Below are positions 17,032 through 26,516 of a stretch of 64,000 bases of DNA, piece after piece. Below the pieces are notes generated by a model, which saw nothing but the letters and a program-made list of their open reading frames with translations, did not search any database and had not been told where the DNA came from. Location: assembly GCF_044197065.1 (NCBI RefSeq), contig NZ_JBIQOI010000007.1:172510-236509 (forward strand). The letters run 5' to 3'. The translations under genes and the position numbers were made by a program. Positions within the stretch are counted from its first letter, which is position 1, and the number at the start of each line of letters is the position of its first letter. Source of the stretch: Kluyvera ascorbata_C (GTDB taxonomy: Bacteria > Pseudomonadota > Gammaproteobacteria > Enterobacterales > Enterobacteriaceae).

Positions 17032-20000
17032 ATGTTGCCCGAGATTGTATCTTTTGATCGTCAAGTAACCCTGGTAGGCGACTCCGGGATCCAGTTTATG
17101 GATTTTGGTTTGTCTCCAGGACGTTTGCCCGCCGGTGAATTTGTTAAATTAGCCAATGGCGTATTGACCCGTTTAATCTACAACGAACAGCGTGATTACT
17201 ATTTTTATCAGCCCAGCCCGGCAAATATCGAGAAGGCTAAAAGCCAGTACGATATTCCCGTTGAGCAGAGTCTTAAGCTGTTTGACGGGACATGGTTGCC
17301 GCTTCCCCTACTCCGTTTCAGCCCGCCTGACGTCTATCAGGAAGGGCCGCTAAACTGGGCGCGTTTTCGTATCGTCAAGCTGGACAAGCCTGATATGGAT
17401 GGGCATAGCCATCGAATGACGTTGGCTATCGATACTCGCGTAATGGCCAAACAGCAGGCCGCCGCCGACCTCAGCCCGAACCAGGAAGATGTCAATGCCG
17501 GGGCAACCTTTGCGGTGGCGACAGCCACTTATGCCCTTAACTGGTATCTCACGCAAGAGTGGATTGTCGACTGGCTGAAAGAGGTATTTAAAGAGGCGAG
17601 CAAAGGCCGGGATATCGACGAACGCGAGCAGGAGCTTAACCAGCAGTATCCGCTGGCGCACTACCTTAACCTTCTTTCACTGATGGCGATTCCCGTCGAA
17701 GGTTTGCAAAGTCAGACCGCCCCCATCATTGAATTGCCGCAGTTCAGGGTCATCGCCAATCGGGAAACTAACGCTATCAAGCCTATTCCCGTTGATTTGA
17801 TCCTCGATGTCGGTAACTCACGCACCTGCGGTATTCTCATTGAAGATCATGGGCAATCAGGTTCAGGTATGCAGCACAACTATGTGCTCAAATTGCGCGA
17901 TCTTAGCGCGCCGGAACATGTTTATACCGAACCCTTTGAAAGCCGGGTCGAATTTTCACAGGCCTTCTTCGGCAAAGATCACTGCTCGGTGCGTAGCGGC
18001 CGCCACGATGCCTTCCAGTGGCCGACGATCGCTCGTATCGGCGGAGAAGCGGGTCGTTTAGCGGCGCGCCGAAAAGGCAGCGAAGGTTCAACCGGCCTCT
18101 CCAGCCCTAAACGTTATCTTTGGGATGAAAAATATTACGGTCAGGGCTGGCGATTTAACGGTAGCTACGTGCAGGACAGTAATCCACTCGCCACCGCTGC
18201 GCCGTTCGCGAATCTGATCGATGAACGGGGCGAGGCGTTACACACCATCGAAGATGAGATGGATCGCATCCCGGTCTTTACGCCACGCTATTCTCGCAGT
18301 TCTCTGATGACCTTTATGCTCGCGGAAGTATTAACCCAGGCGATTAGTCAGATTAATAGCCCGGAACAGCGCATACGTCAGGGACACGCAGGTATTCCGC
18401 GTCAGCTACGCCATATTATTCTGACCGTGCCGCCCGGTATGCCGATGGCTGAACGTTGCGTACTGGATGACCGTATGCGTCAGGCGGTCGGTTTAGTCTG
18501 GAAAGCGCTACGCTGGCACAACGGCGAAAACGATCCTTATGAGGATGAGCAAGAAGATCATAGTCAGACAAACATTAAAATTCCGCTGCCAAAAATCAGG
18601 GTCGAGTGGGATGAAGCGTCCTGCGCGCAGTTGGTTTATCTCTACACCGAGATAAACCAAAACTTTGCCGGTCACCCGGAGTCGTTTTTCGACGCCCTTA
18701 GCCGACCCGACAGCACGCAACGTGAAAGAATATCCATCGCATCTATCGATATCGGCGGCGGCACCACCGATCTGGTCATCACCGATTATCATCTCGATCG
18801 CAATGGTCATAGTGGGGGCGGCGCTAACGTCCATATCATCCCGCAGCAGCGTTTTCGCGACAGTTTTAAAATTGCCGGCGACGATATTCTGCTAGATGTC
18901 ATCCAGTCCTATGTGCTTCCAGCCTTTGAGCAGGCGCTGCGTGAAACGGGGGTCATATCCGTTGAGACGCTGATGTCTCAACTGTGCGGCTCGCAAAATA
19001 TTAGCGCGGCGGAATCCGTGCTGCGCCAGCAGCTCACCCTGCAACTCTTCGTTCCCCTCGCGTTGCACATTCTGGGTAAATACGAGCAATTCGATCCGCT
19101 GGACGAGCAAACGCATATCGTGATTAACCAACGTGTCGGCGATCTACTGCCGGTAGGTTCTCTGCGTGATGAAGTCGAGGGCTTTGTTCGCCGCGAAGTA
19201 CAAAAAGCTGGTGGCCCGACCGATTTCAAACTGGCGGAGGTAATGCTCACTCTGCCGCTCGCCAGAGTGCATAACGATTTGTGCTCGGGTAAGTTCAACA
19301 TTGATAAAGTGCTAACCGCGCTGTGCGAAGTGCTGAGCTATTATCATTGCGACCTGCTACTGCTGACGGGCCGCCCTTCGCAGCTGCCGGGCATTCAGGC
19401 AATTATCCGTCGCAACCTGCCGTTGCCGCCGGGGCGTATTTTACCGCTGCACGGTTATCAGACCGGCACCTGGTATCCGTTCCATAAAAATGGCCATATC
19501 GACGATCCGAAGAGCACCGCCTCCGTTGGCGCGATGCTCACACAGCTGTGCGCAAATCACAGCATTCCTAACTTCCATTTCCGTACCTCGGCGCTGAAGC
19601 CTTACTCAACGATTCGCCATATTGGCACCATTGATATGGATAACCTGATTCGCAGTGCCGATATCGTTTATCGCCATATCGAATCGGAGAACGGGCAGAT
19701 AAAACTGCCGACATTCACCGACGAAAATGGCGAGAACACCACGCAAAGTATCATCATGCGTGGCGATTTGCGGCTGGGTTATCGTCAACTGGATGCCGAA
19801 CGTTGGGCCGCCGCACCGCTTTATACCTTACGTTTTAGCGAAGAAGGCCGTAAGAAGTTTTCCGCCGCCTTCTCCGTGGATAACGGTTCACCGTACCTGA
19901 AAGTGAGACTGGCTATCGACAAAGGCAAACGGGCGCGCCAACTGGGCTTAATCAGCGATCGGTTGATGATTGCGGATATCACCAGCAACACCGATAAGTC

Positions 20001-20100
20001 ATTCAGCAAGCGTGATGTAGATCTGGAACTCAATACTATGCCCGATACGGGGCTCATTGATAGCCGACACTGGCTCGATAGCGGGAGTGTTAAAAAATAA
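17032..20100 (+). CDS. srfB: Virulence factor SrfB-like protein (actin/Hsp70-fold ATPase)
   Basis: A 1022-residue cytoplasmic protein, a length typical for SrfB. Residues 250-850 look like an actin/Hsp70-type ATPase: phosphate-1 motif LDVGNSRTCG (D259), phosphate-2 motif IDIGGGTTDLV (D573) and an adenosine-type motif LLLTGRPSQLPGI near residue 780. N- and C-terminal regions are specific to the family. The stop overlaps the srfC start by one base, so translation is coupled and the proteins may form a fixed-ratio complex. SrfB proteins are annotated as virulence factors by homology; the biochemical role is unknown. The start is 17 bases after srfA with GGGACGAG upstream. Confidence 0.85.
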   Translation: MLPEIVSFDRQVTLVGDSGIQFMDFGLSPGRLPAGEFVKLANGVLTRLIYNEQRDYYFYQPSPANIEKAKSQYDIPVEQSLKLFDGTWLPLPLLRFSPPDVYQEGPLNWARFRIVKLDKPDMDGHSHRMTLAIDTRVMAKQQAAADLSPNQEDVNAGATFAVATATYALNWYLTQEWIVDWLKEVFKEASKGRDIDEREQELNQQYPLAHYLNLLSLMAIPVEGLQSQTAPIIELPQFRVIANRETNAIKPIPVDLILDVGNSRTCGILIEDHGQSGSGMQHNYVLKLRDLSAPEHVYTEPFESRVEFSQAFFGKDHCSVRSGRHDAFQWPTIARIGGEAGRLAARRKGSEGSTGLSSPKRYLWDEKYYGQGWRFNGSYVQDSNPLATAAPFANLIDERGEALHTIEDEMDRIPVFTPRYSRSSLMTFMLAEVLTQAISQINSPEQRIRQGHAGIPRQLRHIILTVPPGMPMAERCVLDDRMRQAVGLVWKALRWHNGENDPYEDEQEDHSQTNIKIPLPKIRVEWDEASCAQLVYLYTEINQNFAGHPESFFDALSRPDSTQRERISIASIDIGGGTTDLVITDYHLDRNGHSGGGANVHIIPQQRFRDSFKIAGDDILLDVIQSYVLPAFEQALRETGVISVETLMSQLCGSQNISAAESVLRQQLTLQLFVPLALHILGKYEQFDPLDEQTHIVINQRVGDLLPVGSLRDEVEGFVRREVQKAGGPTDFKLAEVMLTLPLARVHNDLCSGKFNIDKVLTALCEVLSYYHCDLLLLTGRPSQLPGIQAIIRRNLPLPPGRILPLHGYQTGTWYPFHKNGHIDDPKSTASVGAMLTQLCANHSIPNFHFRTSALKPYSTIRHIGTIDMDNLIRSADIVYRHIESENGQIKLPTFTDENGENTTQSIIMRGDLRLGYRQLDAERWAAAPLYTLRFSEEGRKKFSAAFSVDNGSPYLKVRLAIDKGKRARQLGLISDRLMIADITSNTDKSFSKRDVDLELNTMPDTGLIDSRHWLDSGSVKK

Positions 20101-22814
20101 TGAATAGCGATCAAAAATCTCTCACTCAGGGTTGGGCAGCTATCGCTCAGGGCTGTCAGGACGCACTTGGCTGGGTTGATGCAGTGCGTTCCGGTTCACG
20201 TCGCCTCGACAACGAGGCGGATAAACTCAACCTTAGCTTGCTCCGCACGCGTAACCAGGCCAATAGCCTGACGTTGGTCGCCAGAACGCCAATGACCGTC
20301 GGTTTTTTTGGCATTTCTCAGGCCGGGAAATCCTATCTAATCTCCGCGCTGGCAGCGGGCAGCAATGGTTCACTGGAAGCCCTTTATGGCGAACGGCGCG
20401 TCGACTTTATCAAAGAAGTGAATCCCGTCGGCGGCGGTAAAGAGGCCACCGGCCTGGTCACCCGCTTCACCCGCCAGGCCCCCGCTGCGCCTGCGGGCTA
20501 TCCTGTGCCTCTGCGCCTGTTCAGTGAAATCGATCTGGCCAAAATTCTGGCAAACGCCTGGTTTAATGATTTCAACCACGAGCAGCTGAGCTTTCAACTT
20601 GATGAAGCCAGGGTTGAAGAGCGACTGCGCCCCTTCCTACAACGCGCCACACAAGCAAAAAGCTATAACGGCGTGAGCCAGGAAGATGTGGTTGCCTTAT
20701 GGGATTACCTGAACGCCTCGTTCAGAAAATCGGTTGAAAAACTTGAACACGCCTATTGGCCGCAGGTGTTGAAAATTGCCCCTGCGCTGAGTCCTGGTGA
20801 ACGCGCAGAGCTATTTTCTTTATTGTGGGGAGAACTGCCGGCCCTCACCGAGACCTATCGTTCATTAGCCAATGTGCTGACCAAACTCAATCATGCCCGG
20901 ACGGTGTTCGCCCCGCTGGAGACGCTGATCGATCACAGTAATGGCAGCATTATGAACGTCGACAGCCTTAACCGGCTAGGCTCCAGCCAGGATCGCCACG
21001 TGGAGATCCGCTACTGGAAAGAGGAACAGCAAATCGGCAGCGCCAGCTTAACCCAGGCGGAACTGGCAGCGTTAACCACCGAGCTTATCTTCCCGTTAGC
21101 GGAAGTCGAGGCCGACAGCGTCGTGGAGCAGGTCGATCTGCTTGACTTCCCTGGGTATCGCGGGCGTCTTAAAATTACCGCACTGGAAGAGGCCGGTAGA
21201 GAGGGGCTTAATCCCATTTGCCAGCTTCTGCTGCGCGGTAAAGTCGCCTATCTGTTTGAACGTTACACCGATAATCAAGAGATGAACGCGCTGGTCGTGT
21301 GCGCCAGCTCCGCCAAACAGAGCGATGTTGCTGACGTCGGTCCGGTATTAAACCGCTGGGTAGAAAAAACGCAGGGTAAAAGCGCCGAAGAACGTCAGGG
21401 CCGTAACCCTGGGCTGTTCTGGGCCATCACCATGTGCGATATGCGCATCAACAGCAGTCTGCAACTCACCACCGAACAGTTAAAAGAAGGCTGGGAAGGT
21501 ATGCTGCACATGACCTTGCTGGAGCGTTTCGCCCAATATGATTGGCTGCAGCAATGGGCGCCCGGCCAGGCGTTTAATAACTGTTTCCTGGTGCGAAAAC
21601 CGGGGCTGGATAATCCGTTCATCGACCTAAAAGACGGTGCAGAACAGGAGCGAAACAAGGAAGCGTGCATCACCGAGCGCTATCGCCAGAAGCTCGACGA
21701 AATGGGCAGCACCTTCATTAGCGCTAAAAACGTGCTGCAACACGTCACCGAGCCGAGCAAAGCCTGGCACGCGATGCTCGAGCTCAACGATGGCGGCATG
21801 GGACGCTTAACCAAAGCGCTGCGCGGCGTCGCGCATCTGGAATTCAAGCTGGCACGTTTGCAGCAACAACTTGAGCAGTGTCGCGAGGAGACCGGCAATC
21901 GCCGCCTGGGCCGCTGGTACGAAAAAGACGGCGACGGGCAGCTCGTGAAAAAACAGGCCATCGCGAAAGAGCTATGGCAGGGGCTGTCCGCCTGCTCCCA
22001 CAGTATGGGAGAGCTAATTAATCGTCTGGATCTGCCGACGCAGGAGCTTAATAACATCTATTTAAGCATTCGCGACCGCAACCCGGAACCGTCAAGCGAT
22101 GGCGACAGCCTGGCGGCAAACGCGTTTACCGCCAGCCCATTTGGCAACAACCCCTTCGGTGATAACCCGTTTGGCAGCGATCCATTCGCCGCCGCACCGG
22201 CTGAAATCGCCGTGGATGACGCGCCAGCGTCAACTGCCCAGGAAAGAGTCGGCCAGGACGATGATTTCGCCCATCAGGCGTTTAAAGCCTGGGTCGCGCA
22301 TCTGCGTGAACTGCCGCAGCAAGCGCCGCAGTGGCGTCAGTTGGGGATGAACAGCGAACTGATTAATCATCTCAGCGAAGAATTGATCACCGCAGCCACG
22401 CGCCTCGATCTGGAAGGCACGCTGAAACGCGCGCTGGCGGGTCAGGAGCAAGCGGGTACGCGGCGTGAACATCTTATGGCACGCCAGGTTCTGCGAGCCC
22501 AACTGACTATGCGTGATTTTATCGCCTGGTTTGGTTATCTCACTCTACCGCCTGAAAAGGTGCCCAACAGCTACGTTGGCGAGAAAAATAAAGTCTTCCT
22601 GCGCCAGAAACCGCTGATGAACGACGAGCTGCCGCAGCTCGCCGCCGTTGCGCCGCAGCCGGGTGTCTCTTATCTGGGAGACTGGCTATCCGCCCTGATG
22701 AGCGTCGTACTTGATAACGCTGGTCATAGCGCCACGCGCGATATTTCCGTCGAACATAATCGCCAACTTGGTCAGATTATCAGCCAATTAAAACAAGAGA
22801 ACATGCCATGCTAG
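20100..22814 (+). CDS. srfC: Virulence factor SrfC-like protein (P-loop GTPase)
   Basis: A 904-residue protein with a Walker A motif GISQAGKS (71-78) and a G3-like DFPG (349-352), spaced far apart as in large dynamin-like or Srf-type GTPases. The rest is mainly helical. Residues 678-700 contain four PFG/NPF-type repeats (PFGNNPFGDNPFGSDPF), followed by an acidic linker and a helical C-terminal domain. Family name SrfC is given from the order srfB-srfC, the length and the P-loop. The gene overlaps srfB by one base and the next gene by 7 bases. Confidence 0.82.
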   Translation: MNSDQKSLTQGWAAIAQGCQDALGWVDAVRSGSRRLDNEADKLNLSLLRTRNQANSLTLVARTPMTVGFFGISQAGKSYLISALAAGSNGSLEALYGERRVDFIKEVNPVGGGKEATGLVTRFTRQAPAAPAGYPVPLRLFSEIDLAKILANAWFNDFNHEQLSFQLDEARVEERLRPFLQRATQAKSYNGVSQEDVVALWDYLNASFRKSVEKLEHAYWPQVLKIAPALSPGERAELFSLLWGELPALTETYRSLANVLTKLNHARTVFAPLETLIDHSNGSIMNVDSLNRLGSSQDRHVEIRYWKEEQQIGSASLTQAELAALTTELIFPLAEVEADSVVEQVDLLDFPGYRGRLKITALEEAGREGLNPICQLLLRGKVAYLFERYTDNQEMNALVVCASSAKQSDVADVGPVLNRWVEKTQGKSAEERQGRNPGLFWAITMCDMRINSSLQLTTEQLKEGWEGMLHMTLLERFAQYDWLQQWAPGQAFNNCFLVRKPGLDNPFIDLKDGAEQERNKEACITERYRQKLDEMGSTFISAKNVLQHVTEPSKAWHAMLELNDGGMGRLTKALRGVAHLEFKLARLQQQLEQCREETGNRRLGRWYEKDGDGQLVKKQAIAKELWQGLSACSHSMGELINRLDLPTQELNNIYLSIRDRNPEPSSDGDSLAANAFTASPFGNNPFGDNPFGSDPFAAAPAEIAVDDAPASTAQERVGQDDDFAHQAFKAWVAHLRELPQQAPQWRQLGMNSELINHLSEELITAATRLDLEGTLKRALAGQEQAGTRREHLMARQVLRAQLTMRDFIAWFGYLTLPPEKVPNSYVGEKNKVFLRQKPLMNDELPQLAAVAPQPGVSYLGDWLSALMSVVLDNAGHSATRDISVEHNRQLGQIISQLKQENMPC

Positions 22815-23827
22815 CTAAAATCATCACCTGCCAACCGGCAGAGCCGGGTACCGCACAATTGATGGTTCGCCTGCGCGGCGAAACTGCGGTGCTGCCCGAT
22901 CTGACCTTTACGCTTTGTAATAACGAGCAGAACTATCTGCAGCCCGATGGCAGCTGGAGCCCTGCACAGCACTGGTTTACTGTCAACGGCGGTTACTCCC
23001 TGGCCAACGGCAGCGGCTTTCGTATCGGCCCTACTTTACTTGACCCTTTGCTGGCAAACGCAAGCCAGGTCCAGATTCAGATCAAGCTGGCTTCAGGAGA
23101 AGTGCGCAATACCACCCTCCAATTGGTGCGTGATGAGTTGCTCTCTTCTGAAGCCAGGGGCGCGACGGGTAATTACAGCAGCAGCAGTATGCTGGCAACC
23201 CCAGAAACCGACTCCGCACCAGTGGCCATCGTAGAAGCGCCCGTCGCAGAATCTGAAACCATTGCGCCGACCATTCATGCCGAGCCGCAGCCGCAACAAA
23301 AACCTGCGGCTTCCCGCCTCCCGCTCATCATCGCCGCCATCCTGCTTTTAGTGGTGATTGCTGGCGCGCTTTGGTGGTTCATGGGCCGGGACAAAGGTCA
23401 GGAGGTGGTCCCGGCGGTACAAGCTCAGCAAGCCCCCGCCGCCGCCGCCCCTGAAGCGACGAACACCGAGCCTAAAGCCCCGGCTGGCTGTTCCGCACAG
23501 AGTTTAGACACGCTGAGCGAGCTTGAATTCGTGCAGACGTGCGTTCAGGAAAAACTCGATAGCGATAAACTGCTGGCCATTATCCAGTCAGCGAAAGAGG
23601 CGAAGAAATGCGGCGTCGCCCAGCGCCTGTACGCAAATCGCGCGCAGGGCGGCGATACCAAAATCGCCCTGATTTACGCCGGTGAGTACGATCCGAAATA
23701 CCATCAGGCAAGCGAATGTTTCAAAGAGGCGGATAAAGATACCGCGGCCTATTGGTACGAAACGGTACTACAATCAGAACCCGAGAACCAAACGGCTAAG
23801 CAGCACCTTGAGGAGCTAGCAAAATGA
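22808..23827 (+). CDS. Single-pass membrane protein with C-terminal repeat-like domain
   Basis: A 339-residue protein not assigned to a known family. Residues 1-115 form a beta-rich cytoplasmic domain, 120-170 a Pro/Ala-rich linker, about 174-193 a membrane segment (RLPLIIAAILLLVVIAGALWWF), and 220-339 a helical periplasmic part that resembles TPR/Sel1-type repeats (CGVAQRLYANRAQGG, ASECFKEADKDTAAYWYETVL). Its start lies inside srfC and its end overlaps the vWA gene by 4 bases (ATGA), so it is translationally coupled on both sides. It could bridge cytoplasmic SrfB/SrfC and periplasmic partners; this is inference from topology. Confidence 0.75.
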   Translation: MLAKIITCQPAEPGTAQLMVRLRGETAVLPDLTFTLCNNEQNYLQPDGSWSPAQHWFTVNGGYSLANGSGFRIGPTLLDPLLANASQVQIQIKLASGEVRNTTLQLVRDELLSSEARGATGNYSSSSMLATPETDSAPVAIVEAPVAESETIAPTIHAEPQPQQKPAASRLPLIIAAILLLVVIAGALWWFMGRDKGQEVVPAVQAQQAPAAAAPEATNTEPKAPAGCSAQSLDTLSELEFVQTCVQEKLDSDKLLAIIQSAKEAKKCGVAQRLYANRAQGGDTKIALIYAGEYDPKYHQASECFKEADKDTAAYWYETVLQSEPENQTAKQHLEELAK

Positions 23828-25791
23828 CCCGGACTTTTTTTTGCCGTCTGGCGCTGCCATTATGCGGCCTGTTGTTCAGCGGGCACCTCTTTGCCGCCGA
23901 GGGCGATAAACCGCTGCTTCAGGAAGGGAAGAAAACGCTATACCAGCGCATCCTGACGACGCCAGGCTGTAAGCTTAGCGACAACGCCGGGGATGAAAAT
24001 GGGCAGCTTCAGCCTGCCTTTAGCAGCCTTTATGTTTATCAAAAGGAAGAGGCTAAGGGGCAAAGCTGGCTTAAAGTCGGGCCGGATAGCTATGGCAAAA
24101 CCCTTGGCTGGTTGCCGAAATCCTGTACCGTAGACTGGAAAATGCAGCTGACGCTGGCGTTTACCAACCCGGCCAACCGCGATCGGTTACTCTTTTTCAA
24201 AGAGAAAGAAAGTCTGGATAACATTCTTTCTGCCCCCGATCCTGTCTCTCTGGTGGCGCCGCTGCGCGCCAAATTGAAGCGTGACGGCCACGCTGAAGGT
24301 ATTCAGGCCCAGGAGCCGGAATATTTTGTCGATCTGCAAAAGCAATTTTATCTGCTGCCAATCCTGAGCGGCGAAGAGGTCATGACCGAAGATGGCTTCT
24401 ATACGCGCCTGCTCAACGTGGCCTCCGTCAGCAAGGCGGATGATAACGCAGCGGCAAAACAAGATAACGACGTAAACCAGTTGAAAGGCTTTAACGCTTC
24501 GGTGGTGTTCGTTATCGATTCAACCATTTCAATGGGGCCGTATATTGAGCGCACTAAAGAGGCGGTCAATAAGATCTACGACAAAATTAAACAAGAGCAT
24601 CTGGATGGGCAGGTCAAGTTTGGTTTGGTCTCTTATCGTTCAAATACCAAAGCCGTACCGGGACTTGAATATAACACCCGCATTTTCGCCGACCCTAACC
24701 AGGTCAAGGACGGCGCGGATTTTCTGCAGAAAGTCGCCGATCTTAAAGAAGCGAAGGTCTCAAGCTCTTTATACGACGAGGATGCCTATTCCGGCGTGTT
24801 ATCAGCTATTGATGACATTGACTGGAGTCCATTCGGCGCCCGCTATATGGTGCTGATTACCGATGCTGGCGCGATTGAGGGCAGCAATAAACTTTCAGGA
24901 ACCGGCCTTGATGCCAGCCAGCTCCGTCTGGAAGCCGGTAACCGCGGCATTGCTATTTATACGTTGCACCTGAAAACCGCCAGCGGCAAAGCAAACCATA
25001 CCAAAGCCGAGGGCCAGTACCGCGATCTCTCCAATTTTGATAGCACGCAATCTAACCTTTATCAGGCGGTGAATGCAGGCGATATCAAAATGTTCGGTCA
25101 GCAGGTTGATGCCCTGGCGTCAGCCATTACGGAACAGGTGAAAGCCGCCTATATGGGGGATGCCGCCATTGGCAGCGCGCTGTATGCCAAAGATGAGGGG
25201 CAAAAGCTCACGGCGGAGCAGAAATTGCTCCAGGATACGGCGTTAATCGGGCATGCGATGCAGTTAGCCTATTTGGGCAAACGCAACAGCACCCAAGCCC
25301 CGCTGGTGTTCCAGGCCTGGATTAGCGATCGCGATCTGATTAAGCAGAACATCCCCACAACAGATGTTCGCGTGCTCTTAACCAAGGGACAGCTGAGCGA
25401 TTTAAGCGATGCCGTCAGCCAGATTCTGAAAGCCGCTAATGAAGGGATGATCTCGCCCACTAAGATGTTTGAACAACTGCGCACCGTTGCGGCAACAATG
25501 GGGACCGATCCTAACCAGTTGAAACAGCAAGACAGCGCGAGCATCGGCGATCTTGGCGTGCTGGGCGAGTATCTGGCCGATCTTCCCTACAAAAGCGATG
25601 TGCTGAATCTCGATGAAGAAACGTGGAAAAGCTGGGATGGGCTGTCACAGGAGAAATTTATCCGCACACTGTCATCCAAGCTGCGTCACTATCAAAAATA
25701 TAATGCAGATGTCGACCGCTGGGTCGAGCTGGCGCAAGGTAGCGATCCGCGCGATCGCGTGTATCCCATCCCACTGGAAATGATGCCCTGA
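23824..25791 (+). CDS. Secreted von Willebrand factor A-domain protein
   Basis: A 655-residue periplasmic protein with a signal peptide (cleavage near LFAAEG, about residue 25). The N-terminal region (40-110) looks like an SH3-type domain (YVYQKEEAKGQSWLKVG, LGWLPKSC). A vWA domain runs from about 225 to 420: MIDAS-like DSTIS (232-236), a central RSNTK strand and LITDAGAIEG. The third MIDAS position is Thr in place of the usual Ser, which can still bind metal. The C-terminal 230 residues are helical. It overlaps both neighbours by 1-4 bases. vWA domains commonly hold protein partners through a divalent metal. Confidence 0.85.
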   Translation: MTRTFFCRLALPLCGLLFSGHLFAAEGDKPLLQEGKKTLYQRILTTPGCKLSDNAGDENGQLQPAFSSLYVYQKEEAKGQSWLKVGPDSYGKTLGWLPKSCTVDWKMQLTLAFTNPANRDRLLFFKEKESLDNILSAPDPVSLVAPLRAKLKRDGHAEGIQAQEPEYFVDLQKQFYLLPILSGEEVMTEDGFYTRLLNVASVSKADDNAAAKQDNDVNQLKGFNASVVFVIDSTISMGPYIERTKEAVNKIYDKIKQEHLDGQVKFGLVSYRSNTKAVPGLEYNTRIFADPNQVKDGADFLQKVADLKEAKVSSSLYDEDAYSGVLSAIDDIDWSPFGARYMVLITDAGAIEGSNKLSGTGLDASQLRLEAGNRGIAIYTLHLKTASGKANHTKAEGQYRDLSNFDSTQSNLYQAVNAGDIKMFGQQVDALASAITEQVKAAYMGDAAIGSALYAKDEGQKLTAEQKLLQDTALIGHAMQLAYLGKRNSTQAPLVFQAWISDRDLIKQNIPTTDVRVLLTKGQLSDLSDAVSQILKAANEGMISPTKMFEQLRTVAATMGTDPNQLKQQDSASIGDLGVLGEYLADLPYKSDVLNLDEETWKSWDGLSQEKFIRTLSSKLRHYQKYNADVDRWVELAQGSDPRDRVYPIPLEMMP

Positions 25792-26516
25792 TGCTGCACA
25801 TTGAAGACTTGTGCGTGGTTCGTGGTCAGGATCATCAGGCTCACCGTGTTTACCTGCCGCAGCTTTCGCTGCGGCCAGGCGAGGTGGTGGCGGTAACGGG
25901 TGAAAGCGGCTGCGGTAAAAGCACGCTTCTGGAAGCCATTGGTTTAGTGTTGCATCCCAGCAAAATTGGGCGTTTCACGCTCAGCAAAGGGACACAGCAG
26001 CAGGATATTGCCGCGTTGCTTCTGGGCGAGCGACATAATACACTCGCTGCGATTCGGGCACGCGAACTTGGCTTTGTATTACAAAACGGTGGCCTCCTTC
26101 CCTACCTGAACGTCAAAGATAATATTCTCTTGCCGTGCCAGCTGCTGGGAGCCCGCCCTGACAGCACCATGCTGGATAGGGTCATCGACACGCTAAAACT
26201 GTCGCCACTACTGGCAAAATATCCTACCCAGCTCTCCTTTGGCGAACGGCAGCGCACCGCTTTTGCGCGCGCGATATTACATCGCCCGGCGCTGGTACTG
26301 GCAGATGAACCGACGGCGGCGCTCGATCCCTACAATGCCCAGAAACTATTTAGCCTGTTTATCGAACTAGTCCGTCAGGAAGACATGATGGCGCTGGTCG
26401 TTTGCCATGACTGGCCTCTGGTCAAACACTTCAATTTACCCTGTTTAGCTGCGCAGCCAGAATCGCTGACGGCGTCATCACAGAGCGAACGGGGAGGTAC
26501 TTACTTTGTCCTTTAA
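25791..26516 (+). CDS. ABC transporter ATP-binding protein (LolD/MacB type)
   Basis: A 241-residue ATPase with Walker A GESGCGKST (37-45), Q-loop in FVLQNGGLLPYL, the signature LSFGERQR (LSGGQ variant), Walker B LVLADEP and a D-loop SALD-like AALDP. The pattern is that of LolD/MacB/FtsE-type ATPases that drive mechanotransmission rather than classic import. The neighbouring permease supports this. It shares one base with the vWA stop and overlaps the permease start by 11 bases. Confidence 0.92.
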   Translation: MLHIEDLCVVRGQDHQAHRVYLPQLSLRPGEVVAVTGESGCGKSTLLEAIGLVLHPSKIGRFTLSKGTQQQDIAALLLGERHNTLAAIRARELGFVLQNGGLLPYLNVKDNILLPCQLLGARPDSTMLDRVIDTLKLSPLLAKYPTQLSFGERQRTAFARAILHRPALVLADEPTAALDPYNAQKLFSLFIELVRQEDMMALVVCHDWPLVKHFNLPCLAAQPESLTASSQSERGGTYFVL

